Translations under genes and position numbers: made by a program
The notes under the pieces: model-generated
Told to the model about the DNA's origin: nothing
What the model saw: only the letters and a program-made list of their open reading frames with translations
The model's database searches: none
Assembly: GCF_000308695.1 (NCBI RefSeq)
Contig: NZ_BAGG01000115.1
Coordinates: forward strand, 124,001 to 188,000
Direction of reading: 5' to 3'
Length of the DNA: 64,000 bases
DNA from: Nocardia takedensis NBRC 100417
GTDB taxonomy: Bacteria; Actinomycetota; Actinomycetes; Mycobacteriales; Mycobacteriaceae
Part shown: positions 53,425 to 62,245 of the stretch, piece after piece
Layout of the letters: each line of letters starts with the position of its first letter
Position numbering within the stretch: position 1 is the stretch's first letter

Positions 53425-53727
53425 TCAGGGGCGGTCGTCGATCCGCAGGACCAAGGCCACGAAGGCGTCGGTGCGCCGCTCGTCGGGCGTGCGCGGCTCC
53501 TCGCACTCCACGGTGACCAGTTCGGCGTCGTGCAGCAACAGCTCGGCCTCCACCCGCATGATCGCGCGGATGAACGGCGGCGCGACCTCGGGCGGCAGAT
53601 CGCCGTTGACGATATATTCGCCGTCCGGCCCGGATTCCGTCGACACATAGGAAAGCGCGCGCAGCAAATCGACGCGGCGTTCTCCGGCTACTAGGTCGGA
53701 ATCCAATTCGTCGGTGTCATCCGCCAT
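53425..53727 (-). CDS. Small conserved-looking hypothetical protein
   Basis: A 100-residue acidic protein (MADDTDELDSDLVAGERRVDLLRAL...) of unknown function. It has no membrane segment or recognisable motif. The start is an ATG at 53727. It lies upstream of groEL on the same strand with the CIRCE operators between, so it should not be in the groEL transcript unless it reads through. GC-rich third positions support coding. Confidence 0.65.
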   Translation of the reverse strand: MADDTDELDSDLVAGERRVDLLRALSYVSTESGPDGEYIVNGDLPPEVAPPFIRAIMRVEAELLLHDAELVTVECEEPRTPDERRTDAFVALVLRIDDRP

Positions 53728-53866
53728 CGCTATAGCTTAGCGGGACACTCCCGTCCCCTCAGCGCACGCGTGTTTCGGAACCTTCCCGTGTCTCGCCGTG
53801 CCCGGCGGGCCGGCGTAGATTTCCCGGTGACCCGACTGTTCGTCTCGACTATCGCCAGGGGGCGCG

Positions 53867-55918
53867 GTGGACCTGCCGTTCGACTCGCTGTACCGGCACG
53901 GCTTCGCCCGGGTCGCGGTGGCGGTGCCCGCGGTGCGGGTCGCCGACCCCGCGCACAACGCGGCGGCCACCCTGACCCTGGCCCGCGAGGCGGCCGCCGA
54001 CGGCGCGGTGCTGACGGTGTTCCCCGAACTGGGGCTGTCCGGCTACACCGCCGACGACCTGTTCCACCAGGACGCCCTGGACGACGCCGTCACCGCCGCG
54101 CTGGCCGACCTGATCGACGCGAGCCGCGGGATCGACACCGTGCTGGTGGTCGGCGCGCCGGTGCGCGCCCAAGGCCGATTGTTCAATTGCGCGGTCGCGA
54201 TCTGCCGCGGCGAAGTGCTCGGGGTCGCGCCCAAGAGTTATCTGCCGGGATATCGCGAGTTCTACGAGAAACGACAATTCGCGGCGGCGCGGGAGTCGCT
54301 CGAGGACCACGTCGTGATCGCCGGACAGCGCGTTCCGTTCGGGTCGGACCTATTGTTCACGGCCACCGGAACCGACGGTTTCGTCTTCCATCTGGAGATC
54401 TGCGAGGACGGCTGGGTTCCGTTGCCGCCGAGCGGCTTCGCGGCGTTGGCGGGTGCGACCGTGCTGGTGAATCTGTCGGCCAGCAACATCGTCGTCGGGA
54501 AAGCCGACTACCGGCGCGCGCTGTGCGCCTCGCATTCCGCGCGCTATCTGGCCGCGTACCTGTATTCCGCTGCGGGACACGGGGAGTCGACCACCGATAT
54601 GGCCTGGGACGGCCAAGCGCTGATCTGCGAGAACGGCGATCCGCTCGCCGAGGGTGAACGGTTCGCCGACCATCCGCGCCTGGTCACCGCGGACCTGGAC
54701 CTGCGCCGCTTGGCCGCCGATCGCCTGCGCACCACCAGTTTCGCCGACAACGTGCACGACCACCGCGAACGTCTGACCCGGATGCGCCGCGTCCCGGTGC
54801 GACTGCCGATCCCCGGCGGCGCGGTGCCGATGCGACGCGAATTGCCGCGCTTCCCCTACGTTCCCGCCGATCCGGCGGCCCGCGACGAGCGCTGCGCGGA
54901 AGTCCTGCACATCCAGGTCGAGGGTCTGGCCACGCGGATGCGGGCCACCGGGACCCAGCGCCTGGTCATCGGGGTGTCCGGCGGCTTGGACTCCACCCTG
55001 GCGTTGATCGTCGCCGCGATGACGACCGACCGCCTCGGACTGCCGCGCGCGAACGTGCTGGCCTACACGATGCCGGGTTTCGCGACGAGCACCAGGACCC
55101 GGACCGCCGCGCACGAGATGATGGCGGCCCTCGGGGTCACCGCGCACGAGATCGACATCCGCCCCTCGGCGACGCAGATGCTGCGCGACCTGGGTCATCC
55201 GGCCGCCGACGGTTCCGCCGACTACGACGTCACCTACGAGAACGTGCAGGCCGGGGAACGCACTTCGCACCTGTTCCGACTGGCCAACCAGCACGGCGCG
55301 CTGGTGGTCGGCACGGGCGACCTCAGCGAACTCGCCCTGGGCTGGTGCACCTTCGGCGTGGGCGACCACATGGCGCACTACAGCGTGAACGCCTCGGTGC
55401 CCAAGACCTTGATCAAATACCTCATCGCCTGGGCCGCCGACACCGGGCGCTTCGGCCCCGAGGCCGGGCGGGTCCTGAAATCCGTTCTGCTGACCGAGAT
55501 CTCACCGGAACTGGTGCCCGGCGCCGATCCGGACGCGCCGGGACAGAGCTCGGAGGCCGTGGTGGGACCGTACGAACTCCAGGATTTCCACCTCTACCAC
55601 CTGCTGCGTTTCGGCTACGCCCCCAGTCGCATCGCCTACATGGCCCACCGGGCCTGGTCCGATCCGGCTACGGGGTCGTGGCCGGATCTGATCCCCGCCG
55701 AGCAGCGCCACGCTTACGATCTGCCGACGATCAAGCGGTGGCTGGCCGAATTCCTGCGCCGCTTCATCCAGACCAGCCAGTTCAAACGCTCCACCCTGCC
55801 GAACGCGCCCAAGGTCGGGTCCGGCGGTTCGCTCTCGCCGCGCGGGGACTGGCGCGCCCCCAGCGACGCCTCGGCGGCCGCCTGGCTGGACGAACTCGCC
55901 CGCAACGTCCCCGACTGA
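53867..55918 (+). CDS. nadE: Glutamine-dependent NAD+ synthetase
   Basis: Final step of NAD synthesis, amidating NaAD with glutamine-derived ammonia. 683 residues, the long actinobacterial form. N-terminal nitrilase-like glutaminase triad: Glu in FPELGLSGY, Lys in APKSYLPGYREFYEKR, Cys in LEICEDGW. C-terminal synthetase with the PP-loop GVSGGLDSTLALIV near residue 367 and GTGDLSELALGWCTFG. GTG start at 53867 gives the family N-terminus (LYRHGFARVAVAVP). Monocistronic. Confidence 0.96.
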   Translation: MDLPFDSLYRHGFARVAVAVPAVRVADPAHNAAATLTLAREAAADGAVLTVFPELGLSGYTADDLFHQDALDDAVTAALADLIDASRGIDTVLVVGAPVRAQGRLFNCAVAICRGEVLGVAPKSYLPGYREFYEKRQFAAARESLEDHVVIAGQRVPFGSDLLFTATGTDGFVFHLEICEDGWVPLPPSGFAALAGATVLVNLSASNIVVGKADYRRALCASHSARYLAAYLYSAAGHGESTTDMAWDGQALICENGDPLAEGERFADHPRLVTADLDLRRLAADRLRTTSFADNVHDHRERLTRMRRVPVRLPIPGGAVPMRRELPRFPYVPADPAARDERCAEVLHIQVEGLATRMRATGTQRLVIGVSGGLDSTLALIVAAMTTDRLGLPRANVLAYTMPGFATSTRTRTAAHEMMAALGVTAHEIDIRPSATQMLRDLGHPAADGSADYDVTYENVQAGERTSHLFRLANQHGALVVGTGDLSELALGWCTFGVGDHMAHYSVNASVPKTLIKYLIAWAADTGRFGPEAGRVLKSVLLTEISPELVPGADPDAPGQSSEAVVGPYELQDFHLYHLLRFGYAPSRIAYMAHRAWSDPATGSWPDLIPAEQRHAYDLPTIKRWLAEFLRRFIQTSQFKRSTLPNAPKVGSGGSLSPRGDWRAPSDASAAAWLDELARNVPD

Positions 55919-55970
55919 GCTGCCCGGCTCTCCCCGTGCTCGGACCCGGCACCGCGCAGACCCGACGCCG

Positions 55971-56060
55971 CGCTCAGACCTGTTGCCGCGCTCAGACCTG
56001 TCGCTGCGCTCAGACCTGTCGCTGCGCTCAGACCTGTCGCTGCGCTCAGACCTGTCGCTG
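55971..56060. repeat. Five tandem 18-base repeats containing a stop codon
   Basis: Units begin at 55971, 55989, 56007, 56025 and 56043. Four are identical (CGCTCAGACCTGTCGCTG) and the first differs at two or three bases. On the minus strand each unit reads CAG-CGA-CAG-GTC-TGA-GCG, that is, the last codons of the Clp-N gene plus its stop. The array runs from inside that gene into the space after nadE. Confidence 0.95.
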
Positions 56061-56765
56061 CGCGACGATCGCCGCGAGCACCTGCGCCAGTTTCGCCTCG
56101 ATCGGGGCCTTGTCGAGGCCGAGGTCGGTCAGCGGCCCGGCGCCGTTCTCCTGTTCCAGCAGCGCGAGCAGGATGTGTTCGGTGCCGATGTAGTTGTGGC
56201 CGAGTCGCAGGGCCTCGCGGAAGGTCAGTTCCAGCGCCTTGCGGGCCTCCGGGCTGTAGGGCACCAGCGCGGGCACCTCACCCTCGGGAGCGGGCAGACC
56301 GGCGGTGATCGCGGTGCGCACGGCCTCGACGGTGACGCCGCTGTCCTCGATGAGTTTGACGGCGAGCCCGTCGGGTTCGCTGAGCAGGCCGAGCACGAGG
56401 TGTCCGGTGCCGATCAGCGGGTTGCCCGCCGTCCTGGCCTCCTCCTGGGAGGCGACGGCGACCGCGCGGGCGCGGGAGGTGAATTTGGCGAAGCCCGCGT
56501 TGGGGTCCATGTCGGAGGCGTCGCCGGGGGTCTTGGGGACGAAGCGTTTCTGGGCGGCCTGTTTGGTGACGCCCATGCTCTCGCCGATGTCGGTCCAGGA
56601 CGCGCCGGAGCGGCGGGCCTGGTCGACGAAGTGGCCGATCAGGTGGTCGGCCAGTTCGCCGAGGTGGCTGCCCGCCACGACCGCGTCGGAGAGTTGGTCC
56701 AGGACGTTGTCGGGGCGGGCCTTCTTGATGCCGTTGATGAGGTCATCGAGTCGAAAGGAGGTCAT
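56046..56765 (-). CDS. HTH and Clp-N repeat domain protein
   Basis: A 239-residue protein. The first 80 residues contain a helix-turn-helix-like WTDIGESMGVTKQAAQKRF. Two Clp-N repeats follow: GNPLIGTGHLVLGLL near residue 112 and FREALRLGHNYIGTEHILLALLEQ near residue 185. There is no AAA ATPase domain, so it may act as an adaptor, anti-adaptor or DNA-binding regulator of Clp proteolysis. The stop lies inside the 18-base tandem array. Two identical palindromes lie just upstream of its ATG, suggesting self-regulation. Confidence 0.85.
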   Translation of the reverse strand: MTSFRLDDLINGIKKARPDNVLDQLSDAVVAGSHLGELADHLIGHFVDQARRSGASWTDIGESMGVTKQAAQKRFVPKTPGDASDMDPNAGFAKFTSRARAVAVASQEEARTAGNPLIGTGHLVLGLLSEPDGLAVKLIEDSGVTVEAVRTAITAGLPAPEGEVPALVPYSPEARKALELTFREALRLGHNYIGTEHILLALLEQENGAGPLTDLGLDKAPIEAKLAQVLAAIVAQRQV

Positions 56766-56767
56766 GC

Positions 56768-56812
56768 GTCAACCATAAGTTGACGATTCGCCTCCGTCAA
56801 CACTTGGTTGAC
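56768..56812. promoter_or_regulatory. Two identical GTCAAC-N5-GTTGAC operators
   Basis: GTCAAC-CATAA-GTTGAC (56768-56784) and GTCAAC-ACTTG-GTTGAC (56796-56812), 28 bases centre to centre, so close to the same face of the helix after nearly three turns. The first starts three bases before the Clp-N/HTH start codon and the second ends at the 3' end of the flavoprotein gene. Confidence 0.7.
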
Positions 56813-56814
56813 GA

Positions 56815-57897
56815 TCAGAGCTTGATCGTCGACCACGCCGTGCCGCGCACGATGCCCTCCTTCACCAATGCCCCCAGCCGGCCGGTCAGCACCGTGCGCG
56901 CCGGGCTGTCGTCGGCGCGCAGCAGTTGCAGCACACCGTCGCGTCGCCCCAGGCTCAGGCACTGCGCGACGTAGCGGTACCGGAAATCCTTCGGCTCCCG
57001 ACCGCGCACCCGGTCCGCGATCGCCCGGGCGACGTACTGGCCCGCAGGCAGCGCGGTCGCGCACGCCATCCGCAGTTCGCCGCCCTCGACACCGGTCATC
57101 ACCGCGCTGTCGCCCACCGCGTACACCTCCGGATGCGACACCGACCGCAAGGTCGCGTCGGTGCGCACCCGCCCGGTCGCGTCCACCGCCAGGCCCGACC
57201 GCGCGGCCAGATCCGGCACGGTGAAACCGGTGGTCCACACCGTGGTCGCCGCGTCGATCACCTCACCGTCGGCCAGGCGCACGCCGTTCGGCAACACCTC
57301 GACCACCTTCGCTCCCGAATACATGCGCACGCCGAGCCGATCCAGCACGCGCCGCACGTGTGCCGCCGCCTTGGCCGACATCCAGCCGCCCGGTTCCTCC
57401 GCGCTCACCAACGCGACCGGGGTGTCCGGGCGGGTCTCGGCGAGTTCGGCGGCCAGTTCGATCCCCGTCGCGCCCGCGCCGACGATCACCACCGGCCCGG
57501 TCAGCGGCGCGATGTCGGTCGGCGTCGCGACCGTGGTCGCGTACTCGACCGCGCCCGGCACGCCCGACCGGTCGCCCGCGCTGCCCAGCGCGTAGATCAG
57601 GGTGTCGTACTCCAGTGCGGGCGCGTCCGCGAACAACACCCGGCGGCCGGGCAGATCGAGGTCCACCGCGCGGTCGTGCACGAAAGCGACGCCTTTCTCG
57701 CCCAGGACGGTCGCCAGATCCCAGGTCTCGGTGTGCTGTCCCGCGGCGCGCTGGTGCAGCCGGACCCGCTCGACGAATTCCGCTCGCGCGTCCACGACGG
57801 TGATCCGCGCCTTCGTCGCGCCGCGCAGCAGGGTGCGCGCGGCGGCGAGGCCCGCGTAGCCCGCGCCCAGGACGACGATCCGATGCTCTCCGGTCAT
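56815..57897 (-). CDS. NAD(P)/FAD-dependent oxidoreductase (NDH-2-like)
   Basis: A 360-residue pyridine-nucleotide disulfide oxidoreductase-fold flavoprotein without redox cysteines. FAD site RIVVLGAGYAGLAAARTLLRG, NAD site PVVIVGAGATGIELAAELA near residue 135 and a second FAD contact VYAVGDSAVM near residue 265. Resembles type II NADH dehydrogenases but is shorter. It lies just downstream of an ECF41-type sigma factor gene; such sigma factors usually control a neighbouring oxidoreductase, and a fitting promoter is present in the 83-base gap. Confidence 0.87.
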   Translation of the reverse strand: MTGEHRIVVLGAGYAGLAAARTLLRGATKARITVVDARAEFVERVRLHQRAAGQHTETWDLATVLGEKGVAFVHDRAVDLDLPGRRVLFADAPALEYDTLIYALGSAGDRSGVPGAVEYATTVATPTDIAPLTGPVVIVGAGATGIELAAELAETRPDTPVALVSAEEPGGWMSAKAAAHVRRVLDRLGVRMYSGAKVVEVLPNGVRLADGEVIDAATTVWTTGFTVPDLAARSGLAVDATGRVRTDATLRSVSHPEVYAVGDSAVMTGVEGGELRMACATALPAGQYVARAIADRVRGREPKDFRYRYVAQCLSLGRRDGVLQLLRADDSPARTVLTGRLGALVKEGIVRGTAWSTIKL

Positions 57898-57933
57898 GAT
57901 GTGACTCCTTCCGAATCAAGCCGACACCTTCCA

Positions 57934-57960
57934 GACCGGATGGCGACCCGATCCCTGACA
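57934..57960 (-). promoter_or_regulatory. Candidate ECF41-type promoter
   Basis: On the minus strand TGTCAGG (57960-57954), 16 bases, GGTC (57937-57934). The ECF41 consensus I recall is TGTCACA-N16-CGTC, so 5 of 7 and 3 of 4 positions match with exact spacing. It sits between the sigma factor gene and the oxidoreductase gene. Confidence 0.45.
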
Positions 57961-57980
57961 GGTCCCGGAGGTGAGTCACA

Positions 57981-58865
57981 TCACACGCTCTCGGTGGCCT
58001 CCAGGCGCGTCAGTTTGTCCGGGTTGACCAGCAGTCGCACCGCCGCGACCGCGCCGTCCTCGAACTCCACCGCGATCACCGCCAGCGCCGCGCCCGCCTG
58101 CCGGATCACCACGGCGGGCACACCGTTGACCTCCACGGTCGACACCGTCATCGTGTCGTCCAGGAAACGGAACAGGCCCGCCAGGTAGCGGGACACCTTC
58201 ACCGCGCCGACCACCGGCTTGCGCGCCGCGTTGACCCGGCCGCCGCCGTCGGCCACCGCCGTGACGTCGGCGGTCAACATCCGCTCCAACGCCGCCAGTT
58301 CGCCGGTGCGCGCCGCGTTCAGGAACCGTTCGATCAGCACGCCCGCCCGCGCGGTGTCGACCTCGAAGCGCGGCCGATCCGCGCGCACCCGCTGCCCCGC
58401 GCGCCGATAGGTCTGCTGCGACAGCGATTCGGAGATGTCGAGCATGTCGGCGATCTCGCGATGCGCGTAGCCGAACGCCTCCCGCAGCACGAAGACCGCG
58501 CGCTCGACCGCCGACAACCGCTCCAACGCCGTCAACAGCGCCAGCGACACCTGCTCGCGCTCCTCGACCGTCTCCAACGGCCCCAGCTCACCGCGCGCGG
58601 TCGGCACCGGTTCGGGCAGCCACGGCCCGACATAGCTCTCCCGGCGTGCCCGCGCCGACACCAACCAGGTGCGGCACAGATTCACCACCGCCGTGGTCAG
58701 CCACGCCTCCGCGGACCGGATGAACGCGCGGTCGGTGCCGTCCCAGCGCAGCCAGACCTCCTGCACCGCGTCCTCGGCCTCACTCGCCGACCCGAGCATC
58801 CGGTAGGCGAGCGCGAACAACCGGGGACGATGCGCCTGGAACTCGCGCAAACCTTCCGAATCCAC
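57981..58865 (-). CDS. sigJ: ECF41/SigJ-type RNA polymerase sigma factor
   Basis: A 294-residue sigma factor. Region 2 is FALAYRMLGSASEAEDAVQEVWLRW, region 4 LSAVERAVFVLREAFGYAHREIADMLDISESLSQQTYRRA. The WLPEP motif between them, the SnoaL-like C-terminal domain with ADGGGRV, and the late NPDKL motif are the ECF41 hallmarks. In this group the C-terminal domain replaces a separate anti-sigma factor and tunes activity. Likely target is the oxidoreductase gene downstream. Confidence 0.92.
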   Translation of the reverse strand: MDSEGLREFQAHRPRLFALAYRMLGSASEAEDAVQEVWLRWDGTDRAFIRSAEAWLTTAVVNLCRTWLVSARARRESYVGPWLPEPVPTARGELGPLETVEEREQVSLALLTALERLSAVERAVFVLREAFGYAHREIADMLDISESLSQQTYRRAGQRVRADRPRFEVDTARAGVLIERFLNAARTGELAALERMLTADVTAVADGGGRVNAARKPVVGAVKVSRYLAGLFRFLDDTMTVSTVEVNGVPAVVIRQAGAALAVIAVEFEDGAVAAVRLLVNPDKLTRLEATESV

Positions 58866-58904
58866 CGCTCGACCTCGCTCCGCGCTCTGACCCGATGACG
58901 CCGC

Positions 58905-59816
58905 TCAGCGCACGACGTCGTCGGCGGTGGGTTTCTTCGCGCCCGGTCTGCGCAACCGCAGCCTGCCGGCCCCGCGGACCGCCGGACGACGGATCGCCGG
59001 ACGACGCCGCTGGGCCCGGCGCTGCGCGCGCCGCTCGGCCGGTTTGTGCTCCCAGGTCTCCGGGCGCGCGGCCGTCCAGCGCTGGGAATGCCAGGCGAAC
59101 GGGATGTGCCCCAGATACAGCACGACCAGGATCAGCAACAGCACGATCGGATAGGTGACCAGCAGCGCCGCGGCCACCGCGACCAGTACCAGCAGCGCCG
59201 CCGCGGCCTGGGGGGCCACCTGGACCGACTTCATCGCCAACGTCGGGATGGTGCTGACCGCGAGCGCGCCCGCGAACACCGTCCACGCCGCGACCTCGTA
59301 GAACCCGACCCACCAGCCGTCGCCGAACTGCACGTACAGCGCGATCGGCACCAGTCCGATCAGCGCCGCCGCCGGGGCGGGCACGCCGACGAAGTACTCG
59401 CGCGACCACTCCGGGCGGGTGTCGTCGTCGAGCAAGGTGTTGAACCGGGCCAGCCGCAGCACGATGCTGACCGCGAACAGCAGCGCGATGATCCACCCCG
59501 CGCTGTTCTCGTCCAGCAGGCCGACGTAGAGCACCAGCGCGGGCGCGACGCCGAAGGAGATGGCGTCCGAGAGCGAATCCAGTTCGGCGCCCATCTTGGT
59601 GGTGGCGTCCAGCATCCTGGCGAGCCTGCCGTCGAGGGTGTCGAGAACCGCGGCCGCGCCGACCATCGCCAAGGCGATGTCGAATTCACCGTCCAGCGCG
59701 AACTTCACCGCGGACAGACCGGCGGCCAGCGCCAGGATCGTGACGATGCTGGGCAGCAGCCGGATACTCCTGCGCCTGCGCTGCGGTGTCGGCGCGGGTT
59801 GGGCCGCCTCCATCAT
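58905..59816 (-). CDS. pssA: CDP-diacylglycerol-serine O-phosphatidyltransferase
   Basis: Makes phosphatidylserine from CDP-diacylglycerol and serine in the membrane. 303 residues, about eight hydrophobic segments, with the CDP-alcohol phosphatidyltransferase motif DGRLARMLDATTKMGAELDSLSD near residue 60. A basic tail of about 50 residues rich in Arg (RRAQRRAQRRRPAIRRP) follows the last membrane helix. Overlaps the psd stop by four bases; the two enzymes act in sequence. Confidence 0.95.
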   Translation of the reverse strand: MMEAAQPAPTPQRRRRSIRLLPSIVTILALAAGLSAVKFALDGEFDIALAMVGAAAVLDTLDGRLARMLDATTKMGAELDSLSDAISFGVAPALVLYVGLLDENSAGWIIALLFAVSIVLRLARFNTLLDDDTRPEWSREYFVGVPAPAAALIGLVPIALYVQFGDGWWVGFYEVAAWTVFAGALAVSTIPTLAMKSVQVAPQAAAALLVLVAVAAALLVTYPIVLLLILVVLYLGHIPFAWHSQRWTAARPETWEHKPAERRAQRRAQRRRPAIRRPAVRGAGRLRLRRPGAKKPTADDVVR

Positions 59817-60553
59817 GAACCAGCGGGCGCCGAACCGGCCGACGGCAGGACGGCCAGGACCGTCTCGGCGCCGATGGTGCGCTGCCCCGGCTGGACCAGC
59901 AGGTCGGTGCCGAGCGGGAAATAGGTGTCGACGCGGGAGCCGAAGCGGATGAGTCCGTAGGTGTCACCGATGGTGAGCACGTCCTCGACGCGGGCCTCGC
60001 AGACGATGCGCCGGGCCAGCAGGCCCGCGATCTGCACGACGACCACGCGCTGACCGTCGGCCGTCTCGAGCACCATGCTGTTGCGCTCGTTGACGGCGCT
60101 GGCCTCGGGCAGGTCGGCCGAGCGGAACTGGCCCGCCTCGTGGATCACGGTGCGCACCGTGCCCGAGACGGGGCTGCGCTGCACGTGCACGTCCAGGACG
60201 GACAGGAAGATGCTCACCCGCGGCAGCGGGGTGTCGCCGAGACCGAGTTCGGCGGGCGGGGCGGCGGTGTCGACCAGGGCGATCTCACCGTCGGCGGGGG
60301 CGACGACCACGCCGGGACGGTTCGGCGGGACGCGGTGCGGGTGGCGGAAGAAGGTCGCGCACGCGGCCGCGGCGAACAGGCCGGTGCGTCGGACCCACTT
60401 GTTCTTGCCGCCCACCACGGCCAACGCCAGCGGCGCGGCGACGAAGGGTAGCCCGGCCGGATGCAGCGGGGGAATCGAGGACCGGACGAGGTCGACGACG
60501 TGGCCGACTCCGGTGGTCTCGGGCGTGCCGGGCGGGGTGGGGCGGCGTGCCAC
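59813..60553 (-). CDS. psd: Phosphatidylserine decarboxylase
   Basis: Converts phosphatidylserine to phosphatidylethanolamine using a pyruvoyl group. 246 residues. ATFFRHPHRVPPN near residue 67, ADGEIALVD, SVLDVHVQRSPVSG with the conserved His, and RFGSRVDTYFP near residue 210, where self-cleavage at Gly-Ser would give the pyruvoyl chain. This is the short, soluble-looking form typical of actinobacteria. Overlaps pssA by four bases and comes first in the operon. Confidence 0.95.
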   Translation of the reverse strand: MARRPTPPGTPETTGVGHVVDLVRSSIPPLHPAGLPFVAAPLALAVVGGKNKWVRRTGLFAAAACATFFRHPHRVPPNRPGVVVAPADGEIALVDTAAPPAELGLGDTPLPRVSIFLSVLDVHVQRSPVSGTVRTVIHEAGQFRSADLPEASAVNERNSMVLETADGQRVVVVQIAGLLARRIVCEARVEDVLTIGDTYGLIRFGSRVDTYFPLGTDLLVQPGQRTIGAETVLAVLPSAGSAPAGS

Positions 60554-60655
60554 AGGCTCCTCTTTCGTGCTCGGTGCGGTCTGCTCGCGCTGATCGACGA
60601 CAGATCCAGCGCAACTGTCACACCCTACGGGAACCGAGCCATCAGCACGTGCTTG

Positions 60656-60925
60656 TCATCCGACCTTACGTCCGGTGAAGAGTTTGACCAGGTAGAGCAG
60701 GATCACCGCGCCCGCGAGGCAGGTGAAGAAGCTGAAGAACCAGCCCGCGCTCTCGACGTCGACGCCGAACAGGGCGAGCAGGAAGCCGCCGAGCAAACCG
60801 CCGATGACACCGACGACGATGTTGAGCACGATGCCCTGTTGCTCGTCGGTTTTCATGATCTTGCTCGCGATCCATCCGGCGAGACCGCCGATGATGATCC
60901 ACCCGATGATTCCGAGACCGAGCAT
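60656..60925 (-). CDS. GlsB/YeaQ/YmgE family small membrane protein
   Basis: An 89-residue protein with three hydrophobic segments (GIIGWIIIGGLAGWIASKIM, NIVVGVIGGLLGGFLLALFG and FFTCLAGAVILLYLVKLF). The WI..G..AGW..S...K pattern is that of transglycosylase-associated or stress-response GlsB proteins. Function is poorly understood. ATG at 60925. Confidence 0.88.
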   Translation of the reverse strand: MLGLGIIGWIIIGGLAGWIASKIMKTDEQQGIVLNIVVGVIGGLLGGFLLALFGVDVESAGWFFSFFTCLAGAVILLYLVKLFTGRKVG

Positions 60926-61168
60926 GGTGACCTCGCATGGCTGGTAGGGAGCTCTCTCAGCAAATGACGTGCTATTCGAGGGTATACCCGGGCAATGTGA
61001 GAATACGCACTTCGCCGACCGCGATCGTCGGTAATATGAGGGGTCCTCATGTCTACGGCTACGGCTTCCACGGGGGTCCGGGGACGGGACGGAGGACATC
61101 GATGAGGACATTTCGGATGCTTCGTTGACGCCCCGGCGGCAGCGCCGCAGGTACATAGGAGACGCACC

Positions 61169-62197
61169 ATGTCTGCTCGACTCGCCCAGACCACGGGGGC
61201 TGAGCACACCGCCATTCTCGGGCTGGGCGTGTACCGCCCCGAACGAGTCGTCACCAACGACGAGGTGGCGGGCCCCATCAATTCCAGTGACGAGTGGATC
61301 AGAACCCGCTCGGGGATCAGGACGCGCCGTTTCGCAGGCCCGGACGAGACGATCCAGACCATGAGCGTGGCCGCCGCCCGCGGCGCGCTCGAATCGGCGG
61401 GCGTCGCGGTCGACCAGGTCGACTGCGTCATCGTCGCGACCTCGACCCACCTGCTGCTCACCCCGGCCGCCGCACCGCCCATCGCCACCGACCTCGGCAT
61501 GAACGGCGCCGCCGCCTTCGACATCTCCGCGGGCTGCGCGGGCTTCTGCCACGCCCTGGCCATCGCCTCGGATCTGGTGCGCGCGGGCACCGCCAAGAAC
61601 GTCCTGGTCATCGGGGTCGAGAAATTGACCGACACGATCAATCCCGCCGACCGCTCCACGGCCTTCCTGTTCGCCGACGGCGCGGGCGCGGTCGTCGTCG
61701 GACCGGCCGAACAGCAGGGCATCGGCCCCACGGTATGGGGGTCGGACGGCACCCAGTCCCACGCCATCCGCCAGGACAAGAACTGGCTGGAATTCTTCGC
61801 CGAGATCGACGAGAAGGGTCTGGCGGCGGTCCGGCCCTACCTCACGATGGAGGGCACCGCGGTCTTCCGCTGGGCCGCGCACTCGCTGGAGAAGGTCTGC
61901 CGCGACGCCATCGACCGCGCCGGACTCGACACCGACGACCTCGACGCGATGATTCCGCACCAGGCCAACGGCCGGATCATCGAGATCATGGCCCGGGTGC
62001 TGAAACTGCCCGAGAGTTGCGCGTTGGCCGACGACATCGCGGAAACGGGCAACACCTCGGCCGCCTCGATCCCGCTGGCCATGGAGGCGCTGCTGCGCAC
62101 CGGCCGCTCGAAGCCGGGCGACACCGCCCTGCTGATCGCCTTCGGCGCGGGCCTGTCCTATGCCGCGCAGGTCGTGACGCTCCCGCGCCTGGCCTGA
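61169..62197 (+). CDS. Beta-ketoacyl-ACP synthase III-like (FabH fold)
   Basis: Condensing enzyme of 342 residues. Catalytic Cys in FDISAGCAGFCHAL near residue 123, His in MIPHQANGRIIE near residue 265 and Asn in AETGNTSAASIP near residue 295 complete the KAS III triad. The N-terminal LGLGVYRPERVVTNDEV is typical. Could start fatty acid synthesis or act in a specialised lipid pathway; it is not beside other fatty-acid genes, so assignment as the housekeeping FabH is uncertain. ATG with AGGAG upstream. Confidence 0.88.
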   Translation: MSARLAQTTGAEHTAILGLGVYRPERVVTNDEVAGPINSSDEWIRTRSGIRTRRFAGPDETIQTMSVAAARGALESAGVAVDQVDCVIVATSTHLLLTPAAAPPIATDLGMNGAAAFDISAGCAGFCHALAIASDLVRAGTAKNVLVIGVEKLTDTINPADRSTAFLFADGAGAVVVGPAEQQGIGPTVWGSDGTQSHAIRQDKNWLEFFAEIDEKGLAAVRPYLTMEGTAVFRWAAHSLEKVCRDAIDRAGLDTDDLDAMIPHQANGRIIEIMARVLKLPESCALADDIAETGNTSAASIPLAMEALLRTGRSKPGDTALLIAFGAGLSYAAQVVTLPRLA

Positions 62198-62210
62198 GGG
62201 CCCGGACCGT

Positions 62211-62240
62211 CGGGGTGGCCGCGTGGGGTCGGCCACCCCG
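62211..62240. terminator. Bidirectional hairpin terminator
   Basis: CGGGGTGGCC (62211-62220) and GGCCACCCCG (62231-62240) form a perfect 10-base stem with a 10-base loop between the convergent FabH-like and SRPBCC genes. Confidence 0.7.
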
Positions 62241-62245
62241 CGCAC

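Noticed and set aside
55971..56060. The 18-base array as a regulatory iteron or integration site
   Set aside because: The repeat exactly matches the codons and stop of the neighbouring gene, so slippage duplication explains it better.
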